Part shown: one piece after another, positions 1 to 11,012 of the stretch
Numbering within the stretch: position 1 is the first letter of the stretch
Layout: every line of letters starts with the position of its first letter
NCBI GenBank assembly: GCA_028532985.1
Contig: JANCIK010000011.1
Coordinates: 1,984,001 to 2,048,000, forward strand
Direction: 5' to 3'
Length of the DNA stretch: 64,000 nucleotides
DNA from: Stropharia rugosoannulata
Lineage: Eukaryota; Basidiomycota; Agaricomycetes; Agaricales; Strophariaceae
The notes under the pieces: generated by a model
What the model was told of the DNA's origin: nothing
The model's input: only the letters and a program-made list of their open reading frames with translations
The model's database searches: none
Translations under genes and position numbers: made by a program

Positions 1-1165
1 ATGTGCAAATAACTCACCATAGTTTCCGTGCCCATAGCACACACGAGCATATCAATGTTTGATTCTGACACCTGCAAGCCGTCCAACTGTGATGTGCTCC
101 TCCTGCCCCTGGACTGCATCTGCTTGAAAGTACCATAACTCCAGATCCTGTTTATCTTTACTCTCAATTCCTTTTGCACCTTCAAGAGCATTTGAGTCCT
201 CTACAAACCGTCTGCAAGATCATGGCAATCCATCCTGTATTTGTCAAGTACCATCTTATAGATATCAAGTGCCCCCAGGACACATTTTCCCTCATATATC
301 TGTCAATACCTGGCCAAACAGTATGATTTTTGCATTTCCTGATTTGTCTCATTGATACCTATCCAGCAGTACCATTCACTGCACAATCTGGTGAGTTTAT
401 GAGCGACCTCAATCTGGGTGTCCTCCTTCCCCTAGATGGGACAAATTAATTCATAGGTGCGCTTCTAGATATTCTGAGTGCTCAAACTTTGGTAAAACTT
501 ACTCGACTACATTAGGTACCTACCCCTGCGATGGCTCTATTTTTGGGGCAACGAAGCATCCTCCATCTCAAGTTGTTGGTTAACTTTGGAGTTTTGATGT
601 ATTTCATTGATTCTGATATAGGTTCGTCTCACATCTCTTTAATTCTTGGCATGCTGAATTCATCTTGATTGTAGCTTTCCAACGAGCCCTCAAACACTTT
701 ATATTGTTGCTTGGAACCCAAAAAGCCACCATGTGGTCCTCCTCCCCCTCCCCCCTCTTGGTAAAGTACTTCATATCTTGTGTTTCTGTTCATATTTTTG
801 CCTAATTCTTTTTGGTGTCTTTTACTATAGATATGTATCAACTAATCGACCAGTTTATGGCGTCCGATACGCCCTCAATATCCGATGTCCCTAATGACCA
901 TATGACTACTATTGCAGACTTGAATATCATCTCCCTCCTTCAATTTTCAACAAAGGCTTTCGCAACTTGGCATGTTTATTCACCATTTATGTGGGGTATG
1001 AACGTGTTCCTTACACAGATTTTGAGACTGCTGGATGTCTGTGAGTAGCCATGTCCTCCTCCATCTCCCTGTCTTGGACTAATTTTGCTTTAAGTCAAGA
1101 ACAACTTCTTCAATTAAGCACTCACCTGGTTCCGAAAACTTACTATTGGTAATGTCTGGCAGCCT
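1..1165. other. AT-rich DNA with no supported gene, interior of a partial KDZ-family element
   Basis: I see no intact gene here. Short open frames on both strands are not joined by convincing splice sites. The minus strand between about 60 and 420 keeps short protein-like stretches broken by several stops, so it may be decayed coding sequence. The stretch probably belongs to the KDZ-family element whose right end lies at 2859. Confidence 0.4.
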
Positions 1166-1169
1166 GAGG

Positions 1170-2340
1170 CAGCAGACAGGTGCACTACAAGTCATGTATT
1201 GAGGTTGGGGACCTGATAATTAATTAAACAATCTTTATTCTTTGTAAATCCATGTTTCAATCTTTTCTACTTGTAAAAATCAATTTTTGTGCTCAAAAGC
1301 CGCCGGAAATTTGTTGGCCATACAAGACAGCAGCCAGGTGCACTACAAGACGTGTAAAAAATCCGCTGGACCTCACAATCAATTAAACAATCTTTACTTA
1401 ATTTAAATCTGAGTTTTAATCTTTTCCAACTATAAAAACAATTCCTTATGCCCAAAAGCCGCTGGAAACCTGTTGGCCATATAATACGGCGGCTAGGTGC
1501 ACTACAAGACGTCTAGAAGAGCTGCTGTACCTCATGATTAATTAAACAATTGTTATCCTTCTTAAATCCAGCCTTCAACCTTCTTTAATTGTAAAATTCT
1601 TTTTATACTCATAGGCTGCCAGAAATCTGTTGACCATACAAGTACGCAACCAAGTAGTACCCAAATGCACTATAATGTGTGTAAAAAAGCGGCAAGCCAT
1701 CACAGATAAGTAAACAATATTTATCTTTCATAAATCCAGATTTCAATCTTTTCTACTTGTAAAAATCATTTTTTGAGCCCAGAAGCCGCCGGAAACTTGT
1801 TGTATTTATAGGTTGGCAACTAGGTATTGAGCAGGTGCACTATAAGGCATGTAAAAAAGCCGCCGGACCTCAGAGTTAATTAAACAATATTCATTCTTCA
1901 TAAATCCGGGTTTCAATCATTTCTGATTGTAAAAATCATTTGTTGTGTCCAGAGGCTCTTGAGGACTTGTTGGGAATAAAATCCGGCGGCCAGGTGCACT
2001 GCAAAACATGTATCAAAGCTGCCAGACCTCACAATTAATTAAACAATCTTTATCATTCATAAATCTGGCTTTTAATCTTTTATAATCATAAAAATTATTT
2101 CTTAACCCAGAGGCCACAAGAGACTTGTTGTCTCTATAGGCCGGCGGCCTGGTGGTGCCCAGGTGCATTATAAAGCATGTACAAAGGCATACAAACCTCA
2201 CAATTAAATGAACAATCTTTATCCTTGATAAATCCAGGTTTCAATCTTTTCTACTTGTAAAAATCATTTCTTATGCCCAGAGGCCACTGGAGATTTGGTA
2301 CCTCTATAGGCCTGCACCCTGGTACATCAAATAAATGTAC
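1170..2340. repeat. Subterminal tandem repeat, about seven units of ~165 bp
   Basis: Diverged units recur every 160-170 bp. Each has a CAGGTGCACTA-like start, then a block like AATTAATTAAACAATCTTTAT, then AAATCCAGGTTTCAATCTTTT, then a CAGAAGCCGCCGGAAACTTG-like block. Starts fall near 1330, 1492, 1660, 1829, 1990 and 2160, with partial units on both sides. The units often contain CCGCCGG or a one-base variant. They probably form a subterminal array of the KDZ-family element. Confidence 0.8.
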
Positions 2341-2675
2341 CATAGTAATTTTAGCTGCCGGACTTCACAATCAAAAATTTTTAAATGCTAACTATACAAT
2401 ATCTACTTTTTTACAAATCAAAAAGTATAATCAAGTATTTGAATTCTACTGACCCATAAAAATAATTTTAAATGCACAAATCGGTGGCAACAAAGTACTA
2501 AATTTATACTATACCATCTATCTGGCGGAAATATTCAAAAACCGGCGGAAATATTAAAAGTCATCAACTACAATCCATTATCTCGCTCTGCACACTAATT
2601 CCGCCGGATTTGCTTCAAAAATATATATATGATGCTACTGCAAGTTGTTTTTCCGTCGGATTTACATCACCTATA

Positions 2676-2859
2676 TATGCGGATGCCATTTGTTGAAAAT
2701 GGCCCCGTGAAACACAGTACTAAGATAGGTTGCCATTAGCCCCGTAGATCACGGTATTATACTAGGTTGCCATTTGTTGAAAATGGGCCTGTGATCTACG
2801 GTATACTAATAGTTTACTGAAGTCCCATATACTACGGTACCCAGCCACTGTCCTATGTG
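2676..2859 (+). repeat. KDZ-family terminal repeat (right end of the partial element)
   Basis: This is near-identical to 19195-19378 and, inverted, to 3770-3953. It contains short direct repeats built on TGCCATTTGTTGAAAATGG followed by a GTGATCTACGGTAT-like segment. It ends in CCTATGTG, the exact end of the complete element's TIR. Confidence 0.85.
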
Positions 2860-3008
2860 AGGTAGCAGTGTTGTACACACATACACACATATATATATAT
2901 GGAACAATATATTAGGCATGTTTGCTATATTCAGACTATCTGAAATTTTGAAAATTATAATTGGTCTACTATCATGTGGACCAGATGTAACTATATCACA
3001 ACCATGGT
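2860..3008. other. AT-rich spacer with a CA/TA microsatellite
   Basis: An ACACACATA/TATATA run lies at about 2875-2900. No gene is visible. The spacer separates the end of the partial KDZ element from the 3' end of the LINE. Confidence 0.6.
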
Positions 3009-3010
3009 AT
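3001..3010. repeat. Probable LINE target site duplication, 3' side
   Basis: ACCATGGTAT here recurs at 24642-24651. The exact length is ambiguous by 1-2 bases because a T run follows. Confidence 0.55.
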
Positions 3011-3374
3011 TTTTTTGTGTTAATTATTGTCTATTCAGTTTACACTATTATAGACATTGGCTAGTGTATGTGCTACATGATTGAGGTGGGTGGGGCTCCT
3101 TGGTCTTGATCTATGCCGCTGGCGCGGGTTATCGGACCCGGGTTTTGCTGGGACGGCTGGACGTCCGTTTCTTGATTTGTGCCCTGTTACGCCTGAGCAT
3201 AGGGAGAGAGGAATAGATGGTCTCTGATTGCAGAGTACGTTCTGAGCACGCCTCTCTAGGCCAGGGATTAGCTTGATGTATGTTAGTTGGTGGTGATTAA
3301 TGGTATGATGTAGTAGGATTATAGTGGATTATGGGTGTGATATATTCCGACTTCCTGTCGGTTTGCAATGTTTT

Positions 3375-3769
3375 CTAGTGTCTTGCTGTTCCGGTTCTCC
3401 AGCATCCCGTTGATTTGAAGAATGTTAGAATGGCCTTGGCCTTGTCGGGGTCGCTGAGATATTTTCGGGGATGTTTAAGTCCTCTTGCGAAGACTGTCTT
3501 CTTGAGTGCCTTTCTTTGCGTCTTGTATGCTGGGCATGTTTGGGTGAGATGTTCGATGGTTTCTCTGAAATGTAGGTTGCAGGCACGGCAGTATGGAGAG
3601 TCTTCTAGACACATTCTGTGTAGTTCTGCTTGCAACAGTATGACCCCTGTCCTGAGCTGGGTTAAGAGGCTCGATGTGTTTCTGTCTAGAGTTTTAGTGA
3701 TTTTGAAGTACGATGTGTATGGGAACTCAGCATCTATTTGGTCCATAGCTTCTCTTCTGGCCTCTGTCC
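3375..3769 (-). pseudogene. LINE ORF2, C-terminal fragment with CCHC motif
   Basis: This frame encodes the end of the LINE polyprotein downstream of its RNase H domain. It has the cysteine/histidine cluster CRACNLHFRETIEHLTQTC (C-x2-C-x8-H-x4-C type) typical of the C-terminus of LINEs of this group. It aligns with the same region of the intact-frame copy at 41.3-41.65 kb. It is not an independent gene. The reading frame continues from 19386 onward once the KDZ transposon and one copy of the 7-bp target duplication are disregarded. Confidence 0.85.
3763..3769. repeat. KDZ target site duplication, left copy (TCTGTCC)
   Basis: TCTGTCC directly flanks the left TIR and recurs at 19379-19385 directly flanking the right TIR. 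Dropping one copy with the element gives a continuous LINE reading frame across the junction. Confidence 0.9.
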
Positions 3770-4600
3770 CACATAGGACAGTGGCTGGGTACCGTAGTAT
3801 ACGGGACCTCAGTAAACTATTAGTATACCGTAGATCACGGGCCCATTTTCAACAAATGGCAACCTAGTATAATACCGTGATCTACGGGGCTAATGGCAAC
3901 CTATCTTAGTACTGTGTTTCACGGGGCCATTTTCAACAAATGGCATCCGCATAAATAGGTAGGTAAATCCGGCAGAACCAGAAAGTCAAATAATTAAAAA
4001 GCGGTAAAATCGGCGGCGATGTGCGTAAAAAGAGGTAAATTCGGCAGCATTATAATTTTCACAAAATGAATTCCAGCGGTTGTACTGAAAACACCATTTC
4101 TATCCGGCGGATATAGTCACATGATTTTCTCAAATTTCACGGGGCTAGTGGTAAATATTTTAATACCGTGTGCTATAGACTCATTTTCAACAAATGGACT
4201 TGTGAGAGTTTCGATGAGCCGGCTGGAAAAAATCCGGCGGCGAGCTGATGGTGGATGAGAATGGCCTGTCACTCCTCTCCGACTTATCCAAAGCTGATGG
4301 AATGTACCCAAACTGCCCAAAATACTTCCACCCAGCTATCCTTTACGGAGTGGACCAATTGGGTTACCAGGGGCATGTATTCCTTGCCTGGAACAGGGAA
4401 TCATTTTAGCAGGTGAAGCTAAGCGGTCTGCCAATCCAGCAAACTGGCTTTGTCCGCCGGTGAATGCGATATTCCCAGCGAGAACCTGGCGCAATTCAGC
4501 GTCACAGGAGCGAAGAGAGTCGGTCACCAGCATCATAAGGGTTTTTGGAAGATTTGGATTTGATGCCTACAACGGAGACATAACTCCAAATGTTACCCCA
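3770..4600 (+). repeat. KDZ left terminal inverted repeat (~830 bp)
   Basis: The reverse complement of 18548-19378, with coordinates summing to 23148 throughout, so no indels between arms and only scattered substitutions (for example near 4423 and 4490). The outer ~185 bp hold direct repeats of a TTGTTGAAAATGG-containing unit. The open frames within it are mirrored in the other arm and are not genes. Confidence 0.92.
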
Positions 4601-5345
4601 TGATGGGTGTTTGTTCATTGCAAAACACCCCCAGCGACCAGGTGGAGCTGCCAGCCAAACAGCGCAAGTAGGCGGGGGCGGGGGCTCAAGGGGACCAAAA
4701 GGCGCAAAGCGGCGGGGTCGGGGGGGCGCAGAGGACCAAAAAGCCCAAAGGGGCGGGGGCGGGGGCGCAAAGGGGACCAAAAAGCCCAAAGGGGCGGGTG
4801 CGGGGACCAAAAGGCGCAAAGGGGCGGGGGCCGGGGCCCCAGGGGCGGCGGAGCCGCCGGGGGCCGGCGGCCAGGGGCCCCAGGGGGGGCGCGAAGGAGC
4901 CGGCGGCCGGCGGCCATAGGCGGGGGCCTCCGCCCCTTTGGGCCTTTTGGCCCCCCTTGGGCCCCCGCCCTTTTGGGCCCCATGGCCGCCGGCCGGCTGC
5001 TCCGCCGCCTGGGCCCCTGCCTCGCCTTTGCGCCTTTTGGTCCCCGCACCGCCTTTGGGCTTTTGGTCCCTTTGCGCCGCCCGCCCCTTTGGGCTTTTTG
5101 GTCCTCTGCGCCCCCCCGACCCCGCCGCTTTGCGCCTTTTGGTCCCCTTGAGCCCCCGCCCCCGCCTACTTGCGCTGTTTGGCTGGCAGCTCCACCTGGT
5201 CGCTGGGGGTGTTTTGCAATGAACAAACACCCATCATGGGGTAACATTTGGAGTTATGTCTCCGTTGTAGGCATCAAATCCAAATCTTCCAAAAACCCTT
5301 ATGATGCTGGTGACCGACTCTCTTCGCTCCTCTGACACTAAATTG
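4500..5345. repeat. Large GC-rich palindrome inside the left subterminal region
   Basis: The inner end of the TIR (4500-4600) is repeated in inverted orientation at 5255-5345. The DNA between is itself inverted about a centre near 4930. The arms are built of GGGGCGGGG and GGGACCAAAAGGCGCAAAGG-type purine-rich units on one arm and their complement on the other. The region could fold into a ~400-bp hairpin and has G-quadruplex-type runs. All open frames across it are mirror images of each other and low complexity, so I call none of them a gene. Confidence 0.85.
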
Positions 5346-5895
5346 TGCCAGGTTCTTGCCAGAAATATTCTACTGACACACGGAGATAGATGGCCCTGCT
5401 GTGTCAATGGGTGCACATGCGTGCAACACATCCGGCGGTTTCGCCGCCGGATCCATCGCACCTTGACCCTTCCCTGATGTGAAACAATTCTGCAAATGCT
5501 TTTACTACTTCTGTCCTTTCCTACCTCAGCATCCTTTCCATACACCCTTGCATTATTTACTTAGGTCAAGCAAATCACTTTCAATGTTACCTCAAGATGC
5601 AGCTATTATCAGTAATAATCGAGCTTTGTTAACACCTTATTGGTGGGGCTGATATAATGTAGGCCGGTGCATTATATGACGCCAGGATGTGGCGCTGAGA
5701 TCACGTAAGGCCGGCGGAAAGTGAACTTTAAATGTTCGAGCTATGTTGATTGGTGCCGTGGGAATGTTTGCTATTCTTTGTACAATGTTGAACTTTATAA
5801 TAGCTCTAGGCGATCACCGGTTGTTTTCTTCTCTCCCACACCTTCATACTCTAAAAAAATCCCTCTCCTCCTCATTTTTCAAGTCTCGTCATCAA
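5346..5895 (+). promoter_or_regulatory. Upstream region of the zinc-cluster gene
   Basis: No separate gene is supported. Three CCGCCGG/CCGGCGG motifs occur, two as a close inverted pair near 5431-5450 and one near 5710. An upstream in-frame ATG at 5743 would extend the next protein, but it adds a hydrophobic segment of non-conserved look, so I prefer the start at 5896. Confidence 0.4.
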
Positions 5896-8420
5896 ATGGC
5901 CACCACATACAGCAACATGGAGCTCCGAGAGGCAATTCTCGCCTTCCACTTTGATTGCATCAAGGTTTGGGAGGGTGGGGAGCAGGTATACCTGCAGGAG
6001 AGGAAGAGGTTATGGAAGGCATTTGTGAGTATTGATTTCATTTATTATTGGATACTTACATTCTGTGAATAGATTGAACTTCGAGAACGCAAGAAGACCG
6101 CTGCCGGCCCTCGAATCGGGTGGACGCTGTACAGCTATATGCTGAAGCTCGTGTCGTCGGACTCGCCGGCGGATGGAAAGGAGGCGGAAGGTGTGAAGTG
6201 GGAACAGTGGAGAGGAATGGTCGAGGGAGGGCTGTATGTCCTGAGGCGAGAGGACCAGGCCAAGGTTGAGGTTGAACAGTCAAGCCTCCCTGTCATTAGT
6301 AAGTCCTGTTTCATTGCTTAATACATTATACTAATCGTCGCATAGAAAAACGGCCAGATATTGTGAAGGCCAGGGCACCACTTCCGGCGGCTCAGCCGGC
6401 GGCGCAACCGACTGCGTTTCCCGCGCCAGTCCCCATCCCAACCCGTGCACCAGTCCCAATCCCTGCCACTGTCCCTACACCTGCGCCCGTGCCAACGCCC
6501 GCGCCCACTCTGCCTGCAGCGCCCGTGCCAACCCCCGCCCCTATCACGGCCCCAGCGCCTGTGCCAATGCCTGCCCCTATCCCGGCCCCAGAGCCCGTGC
6601 CAATGCCCGCTCCCATCCCGCCCCCAGCTCCCGTGCCAACGCCCGCTCCCATCCTGCCCCCAGCTCCTGTGCCAACGCCCGCTCCCATCCCGCCCCCAGT
6701 CCCCGTGCCAACGCCCGCTGAGCCTATCCCGTCCCCGGCCCCTGCACCTATCCCACCTCCAGCGCCCGTGCAAATGCCCGCGCAAATCCCGGCCCCCGCG
6801 CCCGTGCCAATGTCCGCACCGGAGCAACCCTTAGGTGCAGCGCATGTCTCCCCCTCTCCACCGGCCGTAATCCGCCGGCCAAGAAACAAGAAACTGGCGG
6901 TGAGGGAGAAGACCCCATCCCCAACCGGCGCACATCCGGCAGCATTCCAAGATGTTGTCCAGTCGCAGAAGAAGGTGGTGGTCGAGCTGCCCAAGGGCAA
7001 GAAGGCTCAGGGGAAGAATGCAAAGGGACCCGCAACGCAGCCGGCAGTTGCGGGTCCCTCCAGACTTCCGCCGGTTCGAGCAAGCGAAACCTTGAGTGAT
7101 GACGACGAAGACCCGCCCCTCGCTCGCACTGTGAAAGTCAAGGGAAAGGGAAAAGGAAAGGCAAGGGCAATGGAGGTGGATGAACCCAGCCCGCGGGCGG
7201 CGGCGACCCCAGCCAGGAGAAGCAGGAGCAGGAAGACCGAAGACGAAGACAGCGACGTTCCGGCGGCCGCCGGCAAGGGGAAAGCAAAGGGCAAGGGCTC
7301 GCGTTCGAAGGGGTTGCCCATCCCTGAGGGCTGTTATGCAAGCCAGACTCCCTGCTGGTCTTGCATCAACCGCGGGACGACCTGTCACGTCGAGTCGCCG
7401 GAACACGAGGCCGCCATGCTCGAGGACCCCATCAAGCCCTGTACGACATGCCAGCTGTACAAGAAGCCTTGCTTGAAGACGGCGGGCGCGATCACCCTCG
7501 ACGACAAGGTCAAGCCGTGGGTAAAGCACCTCACGCGATTCATCACCCCAGATGGGGCACGGGCGTTCCCCACACCGACAACTGTGGGAGATACCCTCCT
7601 ACTGACTCTTGAAGCGGCGCAGAAGGCAGTGTCAGGCCTCGAGAATGGCGTCGACGAAATCAGCACCGAAGTTCAGGCGGTGCAGAAGCAGCACAAGGCG
7701 CTATCGAAGAAGTTTGAAGATGGTGTCATCGCGATCAAAAACGTCGAGGACAAGGTCGAGACGGTGGAGAAGAAGGTGGAGACGATGCAGGCGGCGATAA
7801 CAGAGCATGGTGAGATGCTCCTCCACATTGTGGAGGGGCAGGCAGCCATTGTGACGCTGTTGAGGGCTTTGGGGCGAAAGGTGGGCGGAACCGATCCCGA
7901 GTTCTGCCGGGAAGACGATGGCGCATCGAGACAGGACAACTTGCAAAAGTTGTTCCCAATCTCAATGGCAATATTCCAGCGTCATGACGCTCATGCCGCC
8001 GCCGGACGTACACCGGCGGATGCAGGCACCATTCCCCCACCACCACCCATTGCTGCCCCGACACCACCCGCCCCCACAACAAAGGCAAGGTCAAGTTCAC
8101 CACCGGCACCATCTGCTCACAAGGATATGGAGGAGGATGACAATGAGGAGGATGAGCTGGAACAGGATGGCGAGGATGACGACGACGATGACACCGCCGG
8201 CGAGGACGACGGACAAGCAGAGGAGTCAATTTCGCGGGCTGGCAAGAAGGCCCTGCAAGGGAGTCCGAAGCACACCCGTAGTAAGACAAAGGCGAAGGTG
8301 AAGGCAGCAGCAGTGCGTGTGCCCAAGGCGAAGGACACTGCCGGGAACAAACGTGCGCATGAGGAAGGTGACGCTGATCCGCCAGCGAAGAGGGTGCGAG
8401 GTCGTCACGCGAACAAGTGA
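5896..8420 (+). CDS. KDZ-element accessory protein with C6 zinc-cluster-like motif and coiled coil
   Basis: Three exons (5896-6024, 6073-6298, 6346-8420; GT-AG introns) give 809 aa. Visible parts in order are an N-terminal folded-looking segment; a long Pro/Ala region of PVPTPAPIPPPA-type repeats; Lys/Glu-rich low complexity with nuclear-localisation-like runs; a cysteine cluster C-W-S-C-x6-C ... C-T-T-C-x6-C at about 7350-7470; a heptad-like coiled coil at about 7600-7870; and an acidic then basic tail. The cysteine spacing (C-x2-C-x6-C, ~16, C-x2-C-x6-C) resembles the fungal Zn(II)2Cys6 cluster, a family that typically reads CGG triplets. I infer a nuclear DNA-binding role on the element's own CGG motifs. 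Function is unproven; the gene lies wholly within the transposon. Confidence 0.75.
6410..6830 (+). repeat. In-frame proline-rich coding minisatellite
   Basis: About ten diverged ~36-bp units encode 12-residue Pro/Ala/Val repeats of the PVPTPAPIPPPA type. Indels in multiples of 3 keep the frame open. The minus-strand frames over it are shadows. Confidence 0.8.
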
Positions 8421-8589
8421 TAGATTGCCTGTTCCCTGTCCGGTCTCTTGTGGGCATTTGGCCCTTTTTTTTATATTACATTTTGTTCTTGTAGTCAGTT
8501 GAGCTCTTGACCCAGAGTCAAGGGCAAATTCATATTTTTGTGTTTGGAAGCGAATATAAGTCAATTAAGTCAATTAAGCACAAGCAACA

Positions 8590-10840
8590 TTAACTTCTAG
8601 CAGACTTCTTGTTGCTAGACTTGGTCATACTTCGTGTGCGCAATCCATCCGCCGGAATTTTCGTGTTTGAACGTGTTGAACGGCGGAAAGTCTTACCAAC
8701 TACAATCTCTCGCCTGCGTCGCTTCCCCCTGCCTTTGTTCTCCTTGTCATCATTCTCTTCACCACCTGCTACTTTCTTCGCCTTCAATTTGCTTTTCCCT
8801 CCGATATTGGATACATCACGAAGTCCAGGTGGTCTACCCCTTCCCCGGCGGAATATCGATGTCCCCGGCAGCTGTTGCAGACTTGGGTGGCTCAGGTGGT
8901 TTTGCATTCTCTTCAGCATTGCTGTCTTGCACACTTGAATTGGTCTGCTGGTGAGGACCCATGGATACATCGCTATCTGCATTAGACTCTGTGGTAGCAG
9001 CTTTCTCTTTTCCCTTATCTTTCTTTGGCTTCAAAATGAAGTTGGTCGCCACAAAACGCTTATGGACCTTCTTGACCTTTTTCCGCCGGCTCGATTCCGT
9101 CCCTGAAGTATCGCTATCACGAGGTTTAATCTCATCTTTCCGTAGCAGTCGACGCCTGGGTGAGGGTGCGATCTCATCATTTGGCTGATCATCATCATAA
9201 ACAGGATCGGCCGGTGGAATTTCTTCCAATGATGATGATGACGAATATAATGATGAGTTTTCTGCATAGTCTGCCTGATGCTCCAGCTCGGAAAGTCCAA
9301 TATCCTCTTCTACCGGCCTACCCATGTCCGGCGGAGGAATTGAGAATGTTGTAAATATATCTGCGGGATAGACTGCAGGGATACAAGTCATCTTCTCACC
9401 AATAACAGCTTTGAATTTAAATGGAATTTGATCAGCAGCCTGTCGCCGGCAGATAAGATCGAGAATTGCAAATGCCGTTTCCCTGGTGTACTTGGACGGA
9501 TCTTTGAATGCCACCCCACGAGGCATATAGAGTGGGTCTACTAAATCTTGCCAAGCATCAGCCTTTGCCAGATGTGTATAGGGTGGTCCCCTCGACGACT
9601 GTGTTGCTAGACCTGTGACAGGTTAGACTATCATCTCCCCAACAAATAAATATGTGCTTACAGTAATGTAAACCATAATATTTTCGTATCATTCCTTGCA
9701 TGACCCTGACACTTTCCTTTCGTACCTTCGGATTGTATGACAGCACCCAAGGGAGACCAGATGGATGTGTATTACTCCTACCCCCTGTATGGTTAGGGTC
9801 GCCGGCGGAGCTACGTTTGAGTTCAGTGATGTGTTCAATATATTTGATATAACTGGCCCGGATGCCATCATATGCAGCCGGATCAAATTCTTGGAAGCTT
9901 GGGAAATGCATTGGCGCATTGGGCTGCACAACCTGTGTGTCATAACTCGAAGGCAGTCAGGGCCTAGTGCATATATGTAGTCATAATTATTACATACACT
10001 GTGAATGTCGCATTTCCGTCAGGTTTGGTGAATGTTGTGATCCAGAAGGAGCGTACACCCATGCTATCAAACATCTTCTTGTCAACCTCACGACAAATGT
10101 CTGCACAATGTTTTACAGCCTGTCTAAAAACATATCAGAATGAAGCCGCTGCTCAGACAATTCACATACTTGGCTTGGACATCCGGCGGAACACCCTTTG
10201 CTTTCCACTCCGAGACCTCATTTTGATACTCGGCTCGCTCCTCTTCCGTAAGCATTTCCTTGATATATTTCTTCGCCCCTGCATAGTACCTGATCCAGGA
10301 TCGGCTGCTATAGCCAGCACCAAGGGAGGCGGTCTTGGCGTCATCATCGCCAGATTCCGCCGGATCGTCCGCCGGATCGGGAATGAGATCTTCATCAGAA
10401 TCGGCAGCTGCCTCTCGCGCTCGACGCTTTGCTTCTTCCTCAATCTCCTTGCTTTTGTGCGCTATCAGTACTGAATCGAAAGTGACTTCCATATTAAAGC
10501 CTTTGATTTTCATACGTCTGGAGGTCTTTCCATTGTTCTTAAACCAATTAAATATTGACTGAAAGTATCGACATTGAGTAATGTGCACATAATATAATAT
10601 TGTACTTGCCTTTTTCTTCTTCTTCCACTCTTCCTGGACCTTATCGTTGAAATCTGGATTGTTTCTCTGGTACCTTGTGCCCCACAGTGCCTTGATCATT
10701 TTGATAACCTTCTCAGCAACAAATGTTCCCTTTCTCTCCTTCACCTGTGCACGATAACCCTCAACATTGCTTCGTAGAATTTTCAATTCTTGTGCAGTCC
10801 AGATGTATGTCGATGCAGCAGTTTCTACCGGTGGTGTCAT
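8590..10840 (-). CDS. KDZ-element accessory protein of unknown function, with a possible C-terminal frameshift
   Basis: Five exons (10840-10610, 10558-10170, 10123-10000, 9932-9662, 9612 to 8834) give 597 aa with consistent phases. The first intron is GC-AG (AG/GCAAGT). The N-terminal ~95 aa are basic with a WFKNNGKTSRR-like segment. A charged region with acidic runs follows, then a conserved-looking middle region rich in aromatics (YYGLHYC, RGPPYTHLAKADAW) and a basic Lys-rich tail. Near 8840 the frame ends at a TAG just after a CCGCCGG motif and G runs. A second frame with a plausible basic C-terminus runs on to 8590, so an indel or an unseen intron may be present. I do not recognise the family. 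It is divergent from the transposase gene, sharing a 172-bp spacer, and convergent with the zinc-cluster gene. Confidence 0.65.
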
Positions 10841-11012
10841 TGGAGGAGGGGTATAAATTGGTTCGATGAATGGATGTCACAATGGTATACGCAGTATATA
10901 TATACATACAGACATGTGTATCGATATCGATTATTATGAAGCAGTACACATGTGCCATTGGTTTCTTAATATAAGGTCGAACACCAAATGCACATGCAAC
11001 TGTCTACTCCCA
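10841..11012. promoter_or_regulatory. Shared divergent promoter region
   Basis: 172 bp separate the start codons of the unknown minus-strand gene (10840) and the transposase gene (11013). It contains TATA-like stretches (GGTATAAAT near 10849 and GTATATATATAC near 10895). Both genes are probably transcribed from it. This is an inference from geometry. Confidence 0.5.

Larger units (their letters stand above)
1..2859. mobile_element. Right end of a second, partial KDZ-family transposon
   Basis: The last ~184 bp (2676-2859) match the outer right terminus of the complete KDZ element (19195-19378) with only a few substitutions and stop at the same terminal octamer CCTATGTG. Inside that terminus the sequence differs from the complete element, so this is a diverged or non-autonomous relative sharing its ends. 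It also carries at least seven CCGCCGG/CCGGCGG motifs (near 1300, 1785, 1858, 1985, 2140, 2543 and 2604), as the complete element does. Its left end is outside the window, so its target duplication cannot be checked. Confidence 0.7.
3009..3769 (-). mobile_element. LINE (Tad1/I-like non-LTR retrotransposon), 3' portion, cut off by the KDZ insertion
   Basis: The minus strand carries the C-terminal coding part of ORF2 and the 3' UTR. It ends in a short A tract, seen as a T run at 3010-3016. The 3' UTR matches the 3' UTR of the second LINE copy near 42 kb. The rest of the element continues at 19379-24641 on the far side of the KDZ transposon. The pentadecamer-scale neighbourhood ACCATGGTAT at 3001-3010 recurs at 24642-24651, just beyond the presumed 5' end, and is the likely target duplication. 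Confidence 0.85.

Noticed and set aside
1170..2340. Possible CRISPR array
   Set aside because: Units are ~165 bp, diverged along their whole length and lack short unique spacers; the organism is a fungus.
4117..4536. Two small frames that recur at 18612-19031
   Set aside because: They are the two copies of the KDZ TIR; no coding constraint is evident.
4502..5335. Long open frames of 210-242 codons on both strands
   Set aside because: They are mirror images created by the GC-rich palindrome, with low-complexity Pro/Arg/Gly composition and no independent support.
6318..7000. Minus-strand Gly/Arg-rich frames opposite the zinc-cluster gene
   Set aside because: Shadows of the Pro/Ala-repeat coding sequence on the plus strand.
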